Origin: Syntrophales bacterium
Lineage (GTDB): Bacteria; Desulfobacterota; Syntrophia; Syntrophales; UBA5619
Direction: 5' to 3'
Assembly (NCBI GenBank): GCA_023229765.1
Contig: JALNYO010000009.1
Span: forward strand, 1 to 64,000
DNA length: 64,000 nt
The translations under genes and the position numbers were made by a program. A model generated the notes under the pieces. It was not told the DNA's origin and did not search any database. It saw only the letters and a program-made list of their open reading frames with translations. Below, in pieces: positions 1 to 10,533 of the stretch (its first letter is position 1; every line of letters begins with the position of its first letter).

Positions 1-991
<991 letters not shown>

Positions 992-1061
992 ATATTTATT
1001 TTGATTTGATGATGCACTTGGTTCTAAAACACAATATGCAATTGTTTGCCATTATAGGATA

Positions 1062-1179
<118 letters not shown>

Positions 1180-1186
1180 TTTTTTT

Positions 1187-1218
1187 AGCCCCTTCCCCAG
1201 TGGAAGGGGTTTTTTTTG
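1187..1218 (+). terminator. Rho-independent terminator of the rRNA operon
   Basis: Perfect 8-bp stem CCCCTTCC (1189-1196) with GGAAGGGG (1202-1209), 5-nt loop CCAGT, followed directly by a run of eight T. It lies 10 nt after the 5S gene and closes the rrn operon. Confidence 0.93.
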
Positions 1219-1281
1219 TTTTACAATTGCGCTTAGCGTATGCTATGAGTCTATCCATCAAAAAATCAAGGAGTATAAGCC

Positions 1282-2034
1282 ATGTCCGGGCATTCTAAAT
1301 GGAGTACAATCAAAAGGAAAAAGGGCGAAATTGATTCGAAAAGGGGTAAGATATTTACTAAATTGATTAAGGAAGTTACCCTCGCGGCACGACTGGGCGG
1401 CGGGGATATTGAGGGCAATCCCCGCTTGCGGCAGGCGGTTCTTGACGCCAAGGAAGTCAACATGCCCAAAGATAATATTGACAGGGCGATAAAGAAAGGC
1501 ACTGGCGAGCTTGCCGGCGCCGCAGCCTACGAAGAGACTACCTACGAGGGGTATGGACCAGGGGGGGTAGCGGTGCTGGTTGATGTGATGACCGACAATA
1601 AAAACAGAACAGTCGCCGAAATACGGCATATTCTTTCCAAGCACGGCGGCAATCTGGGGGAGAATGGCTGCGTATCATGGATGTTTGACAAAAAGGGCAG
1701 TATAATTATCGACAAGAAGACGGTTGGCGAGGATGAGCTCCTGGAAGTTGTCCTGGAGGCGGGAGCAGATGATGTCCGGGATCAGGATTCCGAATGGGAA
1801 GTAATCACAGAGCCAGTTGCCTTTGAAAATGTCAAAAAGGCCATATCGGATAAAAAATGGAAATATCTTGAGGCGAGTGTAGGTAAAATTCCGCAGAATA
1901 CCGTTAAATTGGAAGAAGCCAAGGCGGAGCAGATGTTGAAGCTGATGGAAAAGCTTGAAGACAATGACGATGTCCAGAATGTTTATGCCAACTTCGATAT
2001 TTCCGATGAAATAATGGATAAATTGAGTCAATAG
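1282..2034 (+). CDS. yebC: YebC/PmpR family protein
   Basis: 250-residue protein of the YebC/TACO1 family, the usual length. It opens with the family signature MSGHSKWSTIKRKKG and has the acidic C-terminal lobe. Members are described as DNA-binding transcriptional regulators, and more recently as ribosome-associated factors that help translate proline stretches; which applies here cannot be read from sequence. The ATG at 1282 follows GGAG with good spacing. It is the first gene of yebC-ruvC-ruvA-ruvB, a common deltaproteobacterial arrangement. It starts about 60 nt after the rrn terminator. Confidence 0.95.
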   Translation: MSGHSKWSTIKRKKGEIDSKRGKIFTKLIKEVTLAARLGGGDIEGNPRLRQAVLDAKEVNMPKDNIDRAIKKGTGELAGAAAYEETTYEGYGPGGVAVLVDVMTDNKNRTVAEIRHILSKHGGNLGENGCVSWMFDKKGSIIIDKKTVGEDELLEVVLEAGADDVRDQDSEWEVITEPVAFENVKKAISDKKWKYLEASVGKIPQNTVKLEEAKAEQMLKLMEKLEDNDDVQNVYANFDISDEIMDKLSQ

Positions 2035-2106
2035 CCTGCCAGATTTGTAAAATGCTTATAAATGCAGTAAAACCGGATTGAAGCGTAAGCGAAAGGTATA
2101 AGTGAA

Positions 2107-2586
2107 TTGAGGGTTTTGGGTATTGATCCGGGCAGTCAAGTTACTGGTTACGGTGTTGTCGAGACGGTAAAGAGCAGATTTGAGTGCGTTTTTTATGGAG
2201 AGATAAAGCCGTCAAAGGGTGCCAGTCTGTCGGTATGCCTGATGGATGTGTACAGGGGGATAAAAGAGGCGATTCGGCGCTCTAACCCTGAGATACTGGT
2301 AATCGAAGACATTTTTTATGGCAAGAATGTCCACAGTTTGATTAAGCAGGGACACGTGCGTGGTGTTGCCGTTCTTGCCGGCGCCCAGGAAGGGTTGGCT
2401 GTTTATGAATACAGCCCGCTGGAAATAAAAAAGGCTGTCGCCGGTTATGGTTTTGCCGAGAAGAGACAAGTGCAGATGATGGTAAAAAATATCCTTAAAT
2501 TAGCGGAGATTCCTCCCCCGGATGCCGCTGATGCCCTGGCTGCCGCCATCTGTCATATCAATTTTTTAAAGACTGAACAGGTTTGA
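2107..2586 (+). CDS. ruvC: Crossover junction endodeoxyribonuclease RuvC
   Basis: 159-residue Holliday-junction resolvase that cuts four-way junctions symmetrically after RuvAB migration. The four acidic metal ligands of the RNase-H-like fold are visible: D7 (GIDPG), E67 (VIED), D139 and D142 (PDAADA). The start is TTG at 2107, preceded by GAAAGG; no ATG gives an intact N-terminus, since the conserved RVLGIDPG follows immediately. The stop is 1 nt before ruvA, so the genes are probably translationally coupled. Confidence 0.96.
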   Translation: MRVLGIDPGSQVTGYGVVETVKSRFECVFYGEIKPSKGASLSVCLMDVYRGIKEAIRRSNPEILVIEDIFYGKNVHSLIKQGHVRGVAVLAGAQEGLAVYEYSPLEIKKAVAGYGFAEKRQVQMMVKNILKLAEIPPPDAADALAAAICHINFLKTEQV

Positions 2587-2587
2587 G

Positions 2588-3193
2588 ATGATTGCTTCGC
2601 TAAATGGCATAATTGTTCAGAAATCTCTTTTGAATTGCCTTATCGATGTAAATGGCGTTGGTTACCTTGTATATATCCCCCTCAGCACCTTTTATGAGCT
2701 TCCTGATCCAGGTCTTCCCGTTATCCTGCAAACCCACATGTATGTGCGAGAAGACGCCATCAGCCTGTATGGATTCAGCACAGAGATTGAGCGGGATGTC
2801 TTTCAGATGATGATTTCCGTTAGCGGCATCGGGCCCAAGCTGGCGATAAATATTCTTTCCGGAATTCCGGCAGAGGAGTGGTTCAGGGCTGTTGCGGGCG
2901 AGGATCTGAAGCGCCTGACCGCCATTCCCGGGGTAGGCCGCAAGACGGCGGAACGGATGATTCTGGAACTAAAGGACAAGGTTGTAAAACTCGGCATAGA
3001 TAATTACAAATCCGGTGGGATGGCTGTCCCGAAACACGAGCATCTGAAGGAAGACGCTCTTTCCGCGTTAGTCAATCTCGGGTATAAAGGCGCATTGGCT
3101 AAAGATGTTGTCGAGCAGATAATAAAGGAAAATGACAAGCTTCCTTCGATCGATCAGGTTCTGAAAAGGGCGTTGCGCATTCTTTCCGCCTGA
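2588..3193 (+). CDS. ruvA: Holliday junction branch migration protein RuvA
   Basis: 201 residues, normal for RuvA, which tetramerises on Holliday junctions and loads RuvB. The N-terminal OB-fold starts MIASLNGIIVQKS. Two helix-hairpin-helix motifs lie at about residues 78-90 (VSGIGPKLAINIL) and 113-126 (IPGVGRKTAERMIL). The C-terminal domain III (about 155-200), which contacts RuvB, is present. It starts 1 nt after the ruvC stop. Confidence 0.97.
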   Translation: MIASLNGIIVQKSLLNCLIDVNGVGYLVYIPLSTFYELPDPGLPVILQTHMYVREDAISLYGFSTEIERDVFQMMISVSGIGPKLAINILSGIPAEEWFRAVAGEDLKRLTAIPGVGRKTAERMILELKDKVVKLGIDNYKSGGMAVPKHEHLKEDALSALVNLGYKGALAKDVVEQIIKENDKLPSIDQVLKRALRILSA

Positions 3194-3246
3194 CGTTTAA
3201 AACTTGCAGTATTTATAAAATTTTTTTAATTTTTCTGGAAGATGAC

Positions 3247-4296
3247 GTGAAAAAATCCGATTCCCTATTAATATCGCCCAAGAATCCCCTTACAATTCCA
3301 GACGTTATTGCCGAAGATGATGGTTACGATCTCTCCTTGCGCCCCAAAACCATTGCCGAATATATAGGACAAGAGAAGATTAAAAAGAATCTCTCCGTTT
3401 TCATCGAGGCTGCCAAACTAAGAAAAGAGTCCCTTGATCACGTTCTTTTATACGGTCCTCCCGGGCTGGGAAAAACCACCCTTGCCTACATTATGGCGAG
3501 GGAAATGGGTGTTGACATAAAGATTACCTCCGGGCCGGTTATTGAAAGGCCGGGGGACCTTGCCGCAATACTTACCAATTTGCACGAAAATGACGTCCTT
3601 TTCATTGATGAGATTCATCGCCTGTCGCATGTGGTGGAAGAGATACTCTATCCCGCGATGGAAGATTTCTACATCGATATAATAATCGGGCAGGGACCAT
3701 CCGCCCGTTCGATGAAACTTGATATCCCGAAATTTACGATGATCGGGGCCACAACACGGGCTGGCCTTCTGACTTCGCCGCTCAGGGATCGCTTCGGCAT
3801 GAGTTTCAGGTTCGAGTTCTACACGCCGGAGGAGCTTTCCATCATCATCTGTCGCTCGGCCAGGATTCTGGGGGTCGATATCGGGGCGGAGGGCGCTGCG
3901 GAGCTGGCCCGGCGTTCCCGGGGTACGCCCCGAATTGCCAACCGTCTGTTGAGGAGGGTAAGGGATTTTGCCCAGGTGCGGGCCGATGGTATTATAAACA
4001 GGGATGTTGCAGAACAGGCCCTCGCAATGCTCGATGTCGATGAGAAAGGATTTGATCAGATGGATCGCAATATTCTGCTTGCGGTAATCGACAAGTTTGG
4101 AGGCGGCCCGGTCGGCATCGACAACCTTTCCTCGGCAATCGGCGAAGAGCGGGAGACGATCGAAGATGTATATGAGCCCTACCTTATTCAGGAGGGTTAT
4201 CTGCAAAGAACCGCCCGGGGAAGAATCGCGACCAGGCTCGCATATAAGCATTTCGGGCGGCAATGGGCCGAGGCAAATCAAGGTGGGCTATTTTGA
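3247..4296 (+). CDS. ruvB: Holliday junction branch migration helicase RuvB
   Basis: 349-residue AAA+ motor of the RuvABC resolvasome. Walker A GPPGLGKT is at residues 70-77 and Walker B LFIDEIH around 118-124. Sensor 1 reads GATTRAG, the arginine finger SPLRDRFG, and the C-terminal winged helix is complete. The start is GTG at 3247 after GGAAGATGAC; the next codons (KKSDSLL) leave room for no better start. The 3' end overlaps queH by 4 nt if queH starts at TTG 4293. Confidence 0.97.
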   Translation: MKKSDSLLISPKNPLTIPDVIAEDDGYDLSLRPKTIAEYIGQEKIKKNLSVFIEAAKLRKESLDHVLLYGPPGLGKTTLAYIMAREMGVDIKITSGPVIERPGDLAAILTNLHENDVLFIDEIHRLSHVVEEILYPAMEDFYIDIIIGQGPSARSMKLDIPKFTMIGATTRAGLLTSPLRDRFGMSFRFEFYTPEELSIIICRSARILGVDIGAEGAAELARRSRGTPRIANRLLRRVRDFAQVRADGIINRDVAEQALAMLDVDEKGFDQMDRNILLAVIDKFGGGPVGIDNLSSAIGEERETIEDVYEPYLIQEGYLQRTARGRIATRLAYKHFGRQWAEANQGGLF

Positions 4297-4859
4297 AGAA
4301 AATTTTACTCCACTCCTGCTGTGCCCCGTGCACGCTCTACCCATTGCGGATCCTCCGCGAGGAGGGTAACGAGGTGCAGGGTCTCTTCTATAATCCCAAT
4401 ATACATCCCTACATGGAGTATAAAAGACGCCTCGATACGCTAATAGCTTACGCCGAGCAAGTCAGCTTTAAGTTGATGCGGGATGATGATTTGTACCCGT
4501 TCGAAGACTTCTTGCGTCAGGTTGTCTTCCATGAAGATGACCGCTGTAGCTACTGTTACCGGATAAGACTTTCCTGGGCGGCGCGTACCGCCCGTGAGCA
4601 TGACTTTGACGCATTTAGCACCACCCTTTTGTACAGCCGCTATCAAAAACACGACCTGATTAGGCAAATCGCCGAGGAAGAGGCAAAAAAGCAGGGAGTT
4701 GCCTTCCTGTATCGTGATTTTCGGGAGGGTTGGCTTGAGGGAGTCCAGGTTTCCAAAGAGATGGGGATGTATCGGCAGCCTTACTGTGGATGCATATACA
4801 GTGAGAAGGAGCGCTACTATCGCAGTCCCAAAAGCAAAACTGTTAAGCCTTCCGTATGA
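4293..4859 (+). CDS. queH: Epoxyqueuosine reductase QueH
   Basis: 188-residue DUF208/QueH protein, which reduces epoxyqueuosine to queuosine in tRNA. It is the non-cobalamin alternative to QueG and common in anaerobes. The cysteine signature HSCCAPC is at residues 7-13, with further Cys pairs in DDRCSYCYRIR and PYCGCIYSEKERY that would bind the iron-sulfur/metal site. I prefer the TTG at 4293: it is preceded by AAGGTGG at good spacing, makes a 4-nt overlap with the ruvB stop, and gives the family N-terminus MKKILLHSCCAP. An ATG at 4263 would add ten residues with no homology. Confidence 0.92.
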   Translation: MKKILLHSCCAPCTLYPLRILREEGNEVQGLFYNPNIHPYMEYKRRLDTLIAYAEQVSFKLMRDDDLYPFEDFLRQVVFHEDDRCSYCYRIRLSWAARTAREHDFDAFSTTLLYSRYQKHDLIRQIAEEEAKKQGVAFLYRDFREGWLEGVQVSKEMGMYRQPYCGCIYSEKERYYRSPKSKTVKPSV

Positions 4860-5074
4860 ACAAACATGCCCCGGGGTGTGTACTTTAAAACACAGTTGCC
4901 GGTCAATCCCCTAAGGATGTTTTTCGAAGCTCGATAGAAATTACCTGTTTATAGATGGTTGGCCCTATTTTTATTTTGATAAAATATTACGATGGATGGC
5001 ATTAATATTGCTGTTCAGTACCGGAAGTTGTTTTGATGAGGTATGAAAAATTATTTTTGGAAAGATAGACGGGA

Positions 5075-6004
5075 ATGTTTCTGCAAAGAACGGTAAAAAA
5101 TGAGATAGCATGCAAAAGTGTCGGTTTGCATTCCGGAAGAAAGATTGAAATGGTAATTCGACCGGCGGGCGTTGATGAGGGGATTGTTTTTGTACGCACG
5201 GACCTGCCTGCTCGCAACAAAATCAAGGCGGATGTCCATAACGTTGTTGATACAACGCTTGCGACGACCCTTGGAGCCAATGGCGCCACCGTTTCGACGG
5301 TTGAGCACCTTATGTCCGCGTTCAGCGGCATGGGCGTTGACAATGCCATTGTTGAGATTGACGCTTCCGAATTGCCGATTATGGACGGCAGCGCTCGACC
5401 GTTTGTGGAACTCCTGAAAAATGTCGGCACGAGGCCGCAGGGGAAAGTAAAAAAAATTTTGGTTATCAAGAAGAAGGTAGCGGTTTCCGAGGGGGAGGGT
5501 GCCGCCATGTTTATCCCGTCCTCGGAATTTGAGATAACCTATGATATTGAATTTAAGCATAAAGATATTGGCGCTCAGTCATACAATTTTAAATTTTCGG
5601 ACGTTTCTTACGAAAAAGAAATCAGCGCGGCGAGAACCTTTGGGTTTCTGCGCGATGTGGAGTATCTGCAGGCCCGGGGGTTGGCGCTGGGCGGTTCTCT
5701 TAAAAACGCCATAGTTCTTGATGAAAACCGGATTATCAATAAGGAAGGGCTCCGTTTTCCGGACGAGTTTGTGAGACACAAAATACTTGATTCGATAGGA
5801 GATCTGGCATTGCTGGGGATTCCCATTATTGGTCATTTTGTGGCCTCAAAATCCGGTCACCGCTTGAACAACCTGCTTCTTAAAGAACTTCTGCTGCGGC
5901 AGGATTGCTGGGTTCTTGTGAATAATTTTAATATAGAGGGGATGCTTCTCAAAAGAGAGAGCCTGCGGGCGCCCTCTTTTCATGTCTTGGATTATCAACA
6001 TTAA
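5075..6004 (+). CDS. lpxC: UDP-3-O-acyl-N-acetylglucosamine deacetylase LpxC
   Basis: 309-residue zinc deacetylase for the first committed step of lipid A synthesis; it shows the host has an LPS outer membrane. Zinc ligands H78 (VEHLMSA), H235 and D239 (HKILDSIGD) and catalytic H262 (SGHRLNN) are all in place, and the MDGSARPF motif is at about 103-110. The ATG follows GGAAAG. Gaps of about 215 nt on both sides suggest it is transcribed alone rather than inside the usual mur-fts cluster. Confidence 0.97.
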   Translation: MFLQRTVKNEIACKSVGLHSGRKIEMVIRPAGVDEGIVFVRTDLPARNKIKADVHNVVDTTLATTLGANGATVSTVEHLMSAFSGMGVDNAIVEIDASELPIMDGSARPFVELLKNVGTRPQGKVKKILVIKKKVAVSEGEGAAMFIPSSEFEITYDIEFKHKDIGAQSYNFKFSDVSYEKEISAARTFGFLRDVEYLQARGLALGGSLKNAIVLDENRIINKEGLRFPDEFVRHKILDSIGDLALLGIPIIGHFVASKSGHRLNNLLLKELLLRQDCWVLVNNFNIEGMLLKRESLRAPSFHVLDYQH

Positions 6005-6219
6005 GTTTCGCTTTTAGCCCCGGCGCCCTCTTTTGCTGTCGGGAATTTGCCGGCAGTTTGACCCTGACGTTGCTGATTGCAGATAGGTCTTGCTTTTTAC
6101 GTCCCACTCTTTTACTATATTCATAGTAAGTTCAGCATTTTAAAAATTTGGTTCGTTATATTCATTCCTTTTGCCTAAATCAGGAATTGATATAAACTCG
6201 AATAACTTAAGGCGGTTGT

Positions 6220-6786
6220 ATGCTAACTGTCAAGCCTTTGCTGGTAACTTGTCTATTGGTGTTCTCTCTTTTTTTTGCCCCCTCTTCCCTACAGGCGCAA
6301 AAGGCGTCCATCGCGGATCTTTTAGTGACGAACGGCCAGACGAATTTATTGCTATATGCTCGTGTAGCAGATTGCTTTAACTCAGAAATAGAAGATGCAA
6401 TTTTGGCTGGCGTTCCTACCGCCTTTACGTTTCAAATTCATCTTTATAAAGAACGTTCCTGGTTTCCGAACAAGAAAATAATAAACATAGAAATTCACCA
6501 TACTATAAAGTACGACAATGTAAAAAAAATATTTAATGTCTCGGTAGATAATCAGAAAACATGGGTAAATTTTCCCGATTTTGAAAACGCCAAGAGAATG
6601 ATGGCTGAGGTCAATGCGGTTCCATTGGCAGGGCTTGGCGCTTTAACGAAAAATGAGTATTACCTGGTAAAACTGAAGGCAAAATTGGATAAGGTGCGCC
6701 TGCCGCTCCATCTTGAATATCTGTTTTTTTTCATATCAAGCTGGGACTTTGAAACAGACTGGCGCCAGGAAAGGTTCTTGTTCTGA
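6220..6786 (+). CDS. DUF4390 domain-containing exported protein
   Basis: 188 residues. A signal peptide is evident (hydrophobic residues 5-20 then SLQAQ, probable cleavage after AQA), so the mature part is periplasmic or outer-membrane associated. The rest resembles DUF4390, a family of unknown function that in deltaproteobacteria sits directly upstream of NtrY-type sensor kinases. The stop overlaps the kinase ATG by one base, so the two are co-translated. A role in signal input to the kinase is plausible from context only. Confidence 0.8.
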   Translation: MLTVKPLLVTCLLVFSLFFAPSSLQAQKASIADLLVTNGQTNLLLYARVADCFNSEIEDAILAGVPTAFTFQIHLYKERSWFPNKKIINIEIHHTIKYDNVKKIFNVSVDNQKTWVNFPDFENAKRMMAEVNAVPLAGLGALTKNEYYLVKLKAKLDKVRLPLHLEYLFFFISSWDFETDWRQERFLF

Positions 6787-9011
6787 TGGAGAAAATTACC
6801 AGGACGGCACAACTTGATCCTCGGGAGGCAAGAAGAAGGAAGCGTGAATGGATTATCATTTTTATTACGATAGCGCTCATTGCCGGGGCTACCTATATGG
6901 AAAGCCTGTTATTTCGCGGTGAAACCCTGGTTCTGCCCGTTTCCGGAAATGTTTTGATTTTTGGCCTGATAAACATCAACATCATCTTAATCATCCTTCT
7001 TCTCTTTCTGATTATCAGGAATATCGTCAAACTGATCCTTGAAAGACGGCACGGGATTGCTGGTTCCCGCTTGCGTACCCGTCTGGTTGCAGCCTTTGTC
7101 GGTTTGTCCCTTATTCCTACGGTATTACTGTTTCTGGTATCGATCAATTTTCTTTCTTCCAGCATTGATAGTTGGTTCAGCATCCGTATCGGCGAGGCCT
7201 TGAACCGAACGCTGGAGGTCGCGCAGATTTATTATCAGCAATCGGCCGAGCAAGCGAAATTTTATGCCCGTCAACTAAGTGCCGATATTACGAGCAACAG
7301 CCTTTATGAGGTCGAAAAATTTTCTTATTTGGAGGCCTTGGTAGAGAGACGGCACAAGACCTATAAGCTCAACATGGTCGAGGTTCAGATTAATAATCAT
7401 AAGAATAACCTGATATTACGAGACAGCAAATACTCATTGATTGTGCCGAAGCATCTTTCTCCCGGAGAAATTGAAAGCGTATTTACCGGTCAGGAATTGA
7501 CGGTCACGGAACAGATCAAAAGCGGCGATTTGATACGAGGGGTTGTCCCTGTTTTTTCGCAGTCCTTGCCCAAAGAGGTGGTAGGGTTTGTTGCGGTCAG
7601 TTATTTCCTGCCTGCGGGAATTACAGAAAGAATAAATGTAATATCAAAGGCATCCGAGGAATACAGGCAACTGTCCCTTCTGAAGACGCCGATCAAATTT
7701 GGTTACATAATAACCCTTTTCATTGTGATGCTGTTGATCATCTTTTCCGCAACCTGGTTTGGCATCTACCTGGCAAGGGGGATTACTGTACCGTTGCAAA
7801 ACTTGGCGGAGGGGACGCGCCGGGTTGCGCAAGGGGATCTGGAACATCAGATTGACACTGTTGCGGACGATGAGCTGGGCGTTCTTGTGGATTCCTTTAA
7901 TCAGATGACCAAGGATCTCAGAAAGAGTAAAGGCAGTCTGGAGCAGGCAAATATTGACTTGGAGCGACGTCGCAATTATATGGAAACCGTTCTCCGCAAT
8001 GTTTCGGCTGGCGTGATTTCCATTGACAGCAGCGGTTTTATCACCACGATCAACCGGGCGGCGGAGAAGATGCTTGGCATCAACTACCGGAGCATTGTCC
8101 GGAAGCGTTATGATGAGGTGCTGATTCCCGATCACCGGATCCTGGCAGAATCGGTTCTGCAGGAGATGCGGGAGGGCGGAAGCGGTTTCATTGAAAAACA
8201 GATAGATGTCCTGCAAGGGGAACGGGCTTTGACTATCCTTATCACGGTTACGGAGATTCGTGACGATGAAGGCCGGGAGATGGGTCTGGCTTTGGTTTTT
8301 GAAGACATTACCCAACTGCAGAGAGCGGAGAGGACGGCGGCATGGCGCGAGGTGGCAAGGCGGATGGCCCATGAAATCAAGAATCCTCTTACGCCGGTAC
8401 AGCTTTCCGCGCAACGTCTCCAACGGAAATATGGCAACAGATTCCAGGAGGACGGAGAGGTCTTCTGGGAATGTACGCGAACGATAATCGATCAGGTTGA
8501 GGTATTGAAAAATCTCGTGAATGAGTTCTCCCGTTATGCGCGATTGCCGGTTACAAATCTCAGCCTCAAGGACTTGAACGAGACCATTCAGAACTCGGTA
8601 ATCATGTTTAAAGATGCCCATCGGGAGGTTGATTTTTCTTTTAACCCGGGGGATGATATTCCTCCATTGATGATGGACAGTGAACAGATTAAGAGAGTTA
8701 TGGTCAATCTGCTCGACAATGCCGTTGCCGCCCTGCCTGCCCATAATGGTCGTATAGCGGTCTGGAGCCTCTACGATGGTGAAAAAAAGGCGGCAAGGGT
8801 GACGGTCGCCGACAATGGTTGTGGTATTCCGCCCGACTATCGGGTAAAGATGTTTGAACCTTATTTTTCCACAAAAAAGACAGGAACGGGGTTGGGAATG
8901 GCGATAGTAAGTTCCATTATTGATGATCATCATGGAAGAGTCTTTGTTGAGGATAATCCAGGAGGAGGCACCATTGTTATCTTCGAGTTGCCGGTTGAGG
9001 ATAAAAAATAA
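6786..9011 (+). CDS. NtrY-type sensor histidine kinase
   Basis: 741-residue membrane sensor kinase. Three hydrophobic segments lie at about 24-41, 52-80 and 97-115, then a periplasmic region (about 118-300) and a further membrane helix near 305-330. HAMP follows (about 330-385), then PAS (about 395-505) and HisKA with the phospho-acceptor His near 529 (MAHEIKNPLTP). HATPase has the G1 box DNGCGIP and the G2 box GTGLGMAI. The order matches NtrY. It is paired with the sigma-54 regulator 118 nt downstream. The stimulus is unknown; NtrYX systems respond to nitrogen or redox state in studied species. Confidence 0.9.
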   Translation: MEKITRTAQLDPREARRRKREWIIIFITIALIAGATYMESLLFRGETLVLPVSGNVLIFGLININIILIILLLFLIIRNIVKLILERRHGIAGSRLRTRLVAAFVGLSLIPTVLLFLVSINFLSSSIDSWFSIRIGEALNRTLEVAQIYYQQSAEQAKFYARQLSADITSNSLYEVEKFSYLEALVERRHKTYKLNMVEVQINNHKNNLILRDSKYSLIVPKHLSPGEIESVFTGQELTVTEQIKSGDLIRGVVPVFSQSLPKEVVGFVAVSYFLPAGITERINVISKASEEYRQLSLLKTPIKFGYIITLFIVMLLIIFSATWFGIYLARGITVPLQNLAEGTRRVAQGDLEHQIDTVADDELGVLVDSFNQMTKDLRKSKGSLEQANIDLERRRNYMETVLRNVSAGVISIDSSGFITTINRAAEKMLGINYRSIVRKRYDEVLIPDHRILAESVLQEMREGGSGFIEKQIDVLQGERALTILITVTEIRDDEGREMGLALVFEDITQLQRAERTAAWREVARRMAHEIKNPLTPVQLSAQRLQRKYGNRFQEDGEVFWECTRTIIDQVEVLKNLVNEFSRYARLPVTNLSLKDLNETIQNSVIMFKDAHREVDFSFNPGDDIPPLMMDSEQIKRVMVNLLDNAVAALPAHNGRIAVWSLYDGEKKAARVTVADNGCGIPPDYRVKMFEPYFSTKKTGTGLGMAIVSSIIDDHHGRVFVEDNPGGGTIVIFELPVEDKK

Positions 9012-9129
9012 ATTTTGCACCTTCCTATGCGGAAGATATTGAAAGGTAACTAACTTTTTTGTTTCGTTAAGGAAGCGCTCGGTTACATTCCGATTTCGTA
9101 ATAAGCATGTTGAAGGATGAGTTACATTT

Positions 9130-10533
9130 ATGAATAAAACAATAATGATTGTCGATGATGAAGAGAGTATTTGCCAGGCGCTGGGCGGGATACTGACAGA
9201 TGAAGGCTATGAGGTTCTGAAGGCCGGAAGCGGCGAAGAGGCATTACGTCTCATCGAGGATGAACAGCCCAATCTTGTGCTTTTGGACATATGGCTCCCG
9301 GAAATGGATGGGATCGCTGTTCTGAAATCCATCAAGGCCTCTTATCCCCAGATACAGGTAGTGATGATGTCCGGCCACGGAACCATTGAGACGGCTGTTA
9401 AGGCGACCAAGCTGGGGGCATTTGACTTCATTGAAAAACCCCTGTCACTGGAGAAGGTGATCCTGGTGGTCAACCATGCCCTGGATTTTGTCCGGCTGGA
9501 AGAGGAAAACATTCTGCTCCGTCAAAAGGTCAGCCATGAATACGAATTGACCGGCAGCAGCAGTGTTATTCTCGAACTGAAGGAGATGATCGATATCGTT
9601 GCCCCCACCAATGCCTGGATACTGATCATGGGTGAAAACGGGACGGGGAAAGAGCTCGTTGCCCGATCTCTCCACCACCAGAGTCGCCGGGCGCAAAAAC
9701 CTTTTATTGAGGTTAATTGCGCGGCAATCCCGGAAGATTTGATAGAAAGCGAACTGTTCGGTCACGAAAGGGGATCTTTTACCGGGGCGACGGCGAAAAG
9801 AAGGGGAAAGTTCGAAATGGCGAACGAGGGAACTATTTTCCTCGATGAAGTCGCCGATATGAGTCTGAAGGCACAGGCCAAGGTCTTGCGGATTTTGCAG
9901 GAGAAAAGATTTGAACGAGTTGGCGGCAACCGTCTCATTCAGACAGACGTGCGGGTGCTTGCGGCAACCAATAAAGAACTCGAAAAAGAGATGGATGCAG
10001 GCCGGTTCCGCCAGGATCTTTTTTACCGCCTTAATGTCATTCCGCTACGTGTTCCGCCGCTCCGAGATCGTAAGGATGATATCCTCCTTCTGGTAGACAG
10101 GTTCCTCAAGGATTTTGCGATGAGGGAAGGAGAGACGGTAAAAACTGTTACCGAAGAGGTGCTTGTGACGTTGATGAACCACGACTGGCCGGGAAACGTG
10201 CGAGAGCTTAAGAATGTTGTGGAAAGATTGATAATAACGACGCCTGCGGATGTAATTTCCAAGACGGACATCTTTTCGGAGCTGGGCAAAGCAGAGCTTA
10301 ATGTTCATAAAAAAGAGAATTCACCAAATAAGGAAGAAATTTCAACCGATTCTTTCCGATTGGCGAAACAGGATTTCGAGCGTCAGTACATTATCCGCCG
10401 GTTACGCGACTTCAGCGGCAACATTTCCCGGACAGCCGAGGCGATCGGCATGGAGAGAAGTCACCTCCATAAAAAAATTCGCGGTTATGGCCTCGATCCT
10501 AAAACTGATTCCGGGGAAACTGAGGAAGGTTAG
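9130..10533 (+). CDS. NtrX-type sigma-54-dependent response regulator
   Basis: 467 residues. The receiver domain carries phospho-acceptor D53 (LLDIWLP). The AAA+ activator domain has Walker A GENGTGKE (168-175) and the sigma-54 contact loop GSFTGA (215-220), a Ser variant of GAFTGA. A Fis-type helix-turn-helix is at the C-terminus (about 425-455). It is the output partner of the preceding NtrY-type kinase and should activate RpoN promoters. It converges on the next gene with a 4-nt tail-to-tail overlap. Confidence 0.92.
   Translation: MNKTIMIVDDEESICQALGGILTDEGYEVLKAGSGEEALRLIEDEQPNLVLLDIWLPEMDGIAVLKSIKASYPQIQVVMMSGHGTIETAVKATKLGAFDFIEKPLSLEKVILVVNHALDFVRLEEENILLRQKVSHEYELTGSSSVILELKEMIDIVAPTNAWILIMGENGTGKELVARSLHHQSRRAQKPFIEVNCAAIPEDLIESELFGHERGSFTGATAKRRGKFEMANEGTIFLDEVADMSLKAQAKVLRILQEKRFERVGGNRLIQTDVRVLAATNKELEKEMDAGRFRQDLFYRLNVIPLRVPPLRDRKDDILLLVDRFLKDFAMREGETVKTVTEEVLVTLMNHDWPGNVRELKNVVERLIITTPADVISKTDIFSELGKAELNVHKKENSPNKEEISTDSFRLAKQDFERQYIIRRLRDFSGNISRTAEAIGMERSHLHKKIRGYGLDPKTDSGETEEG

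Noticed and set aside
4860..5074. Possible small gene or riboswitch between queH and lpxC
   Set aside because: No start with a ribosome site, no conserved aptamer pattern and only AT-rich sequence with weak promoter-like matches.
7644..9020. 458-residue open frame on the minus strand opposite the NtrY-type kinase
   Set aside because: Antisense shadow of a well-supported kinase; low-complexity, no recognisable fold and no promoter.
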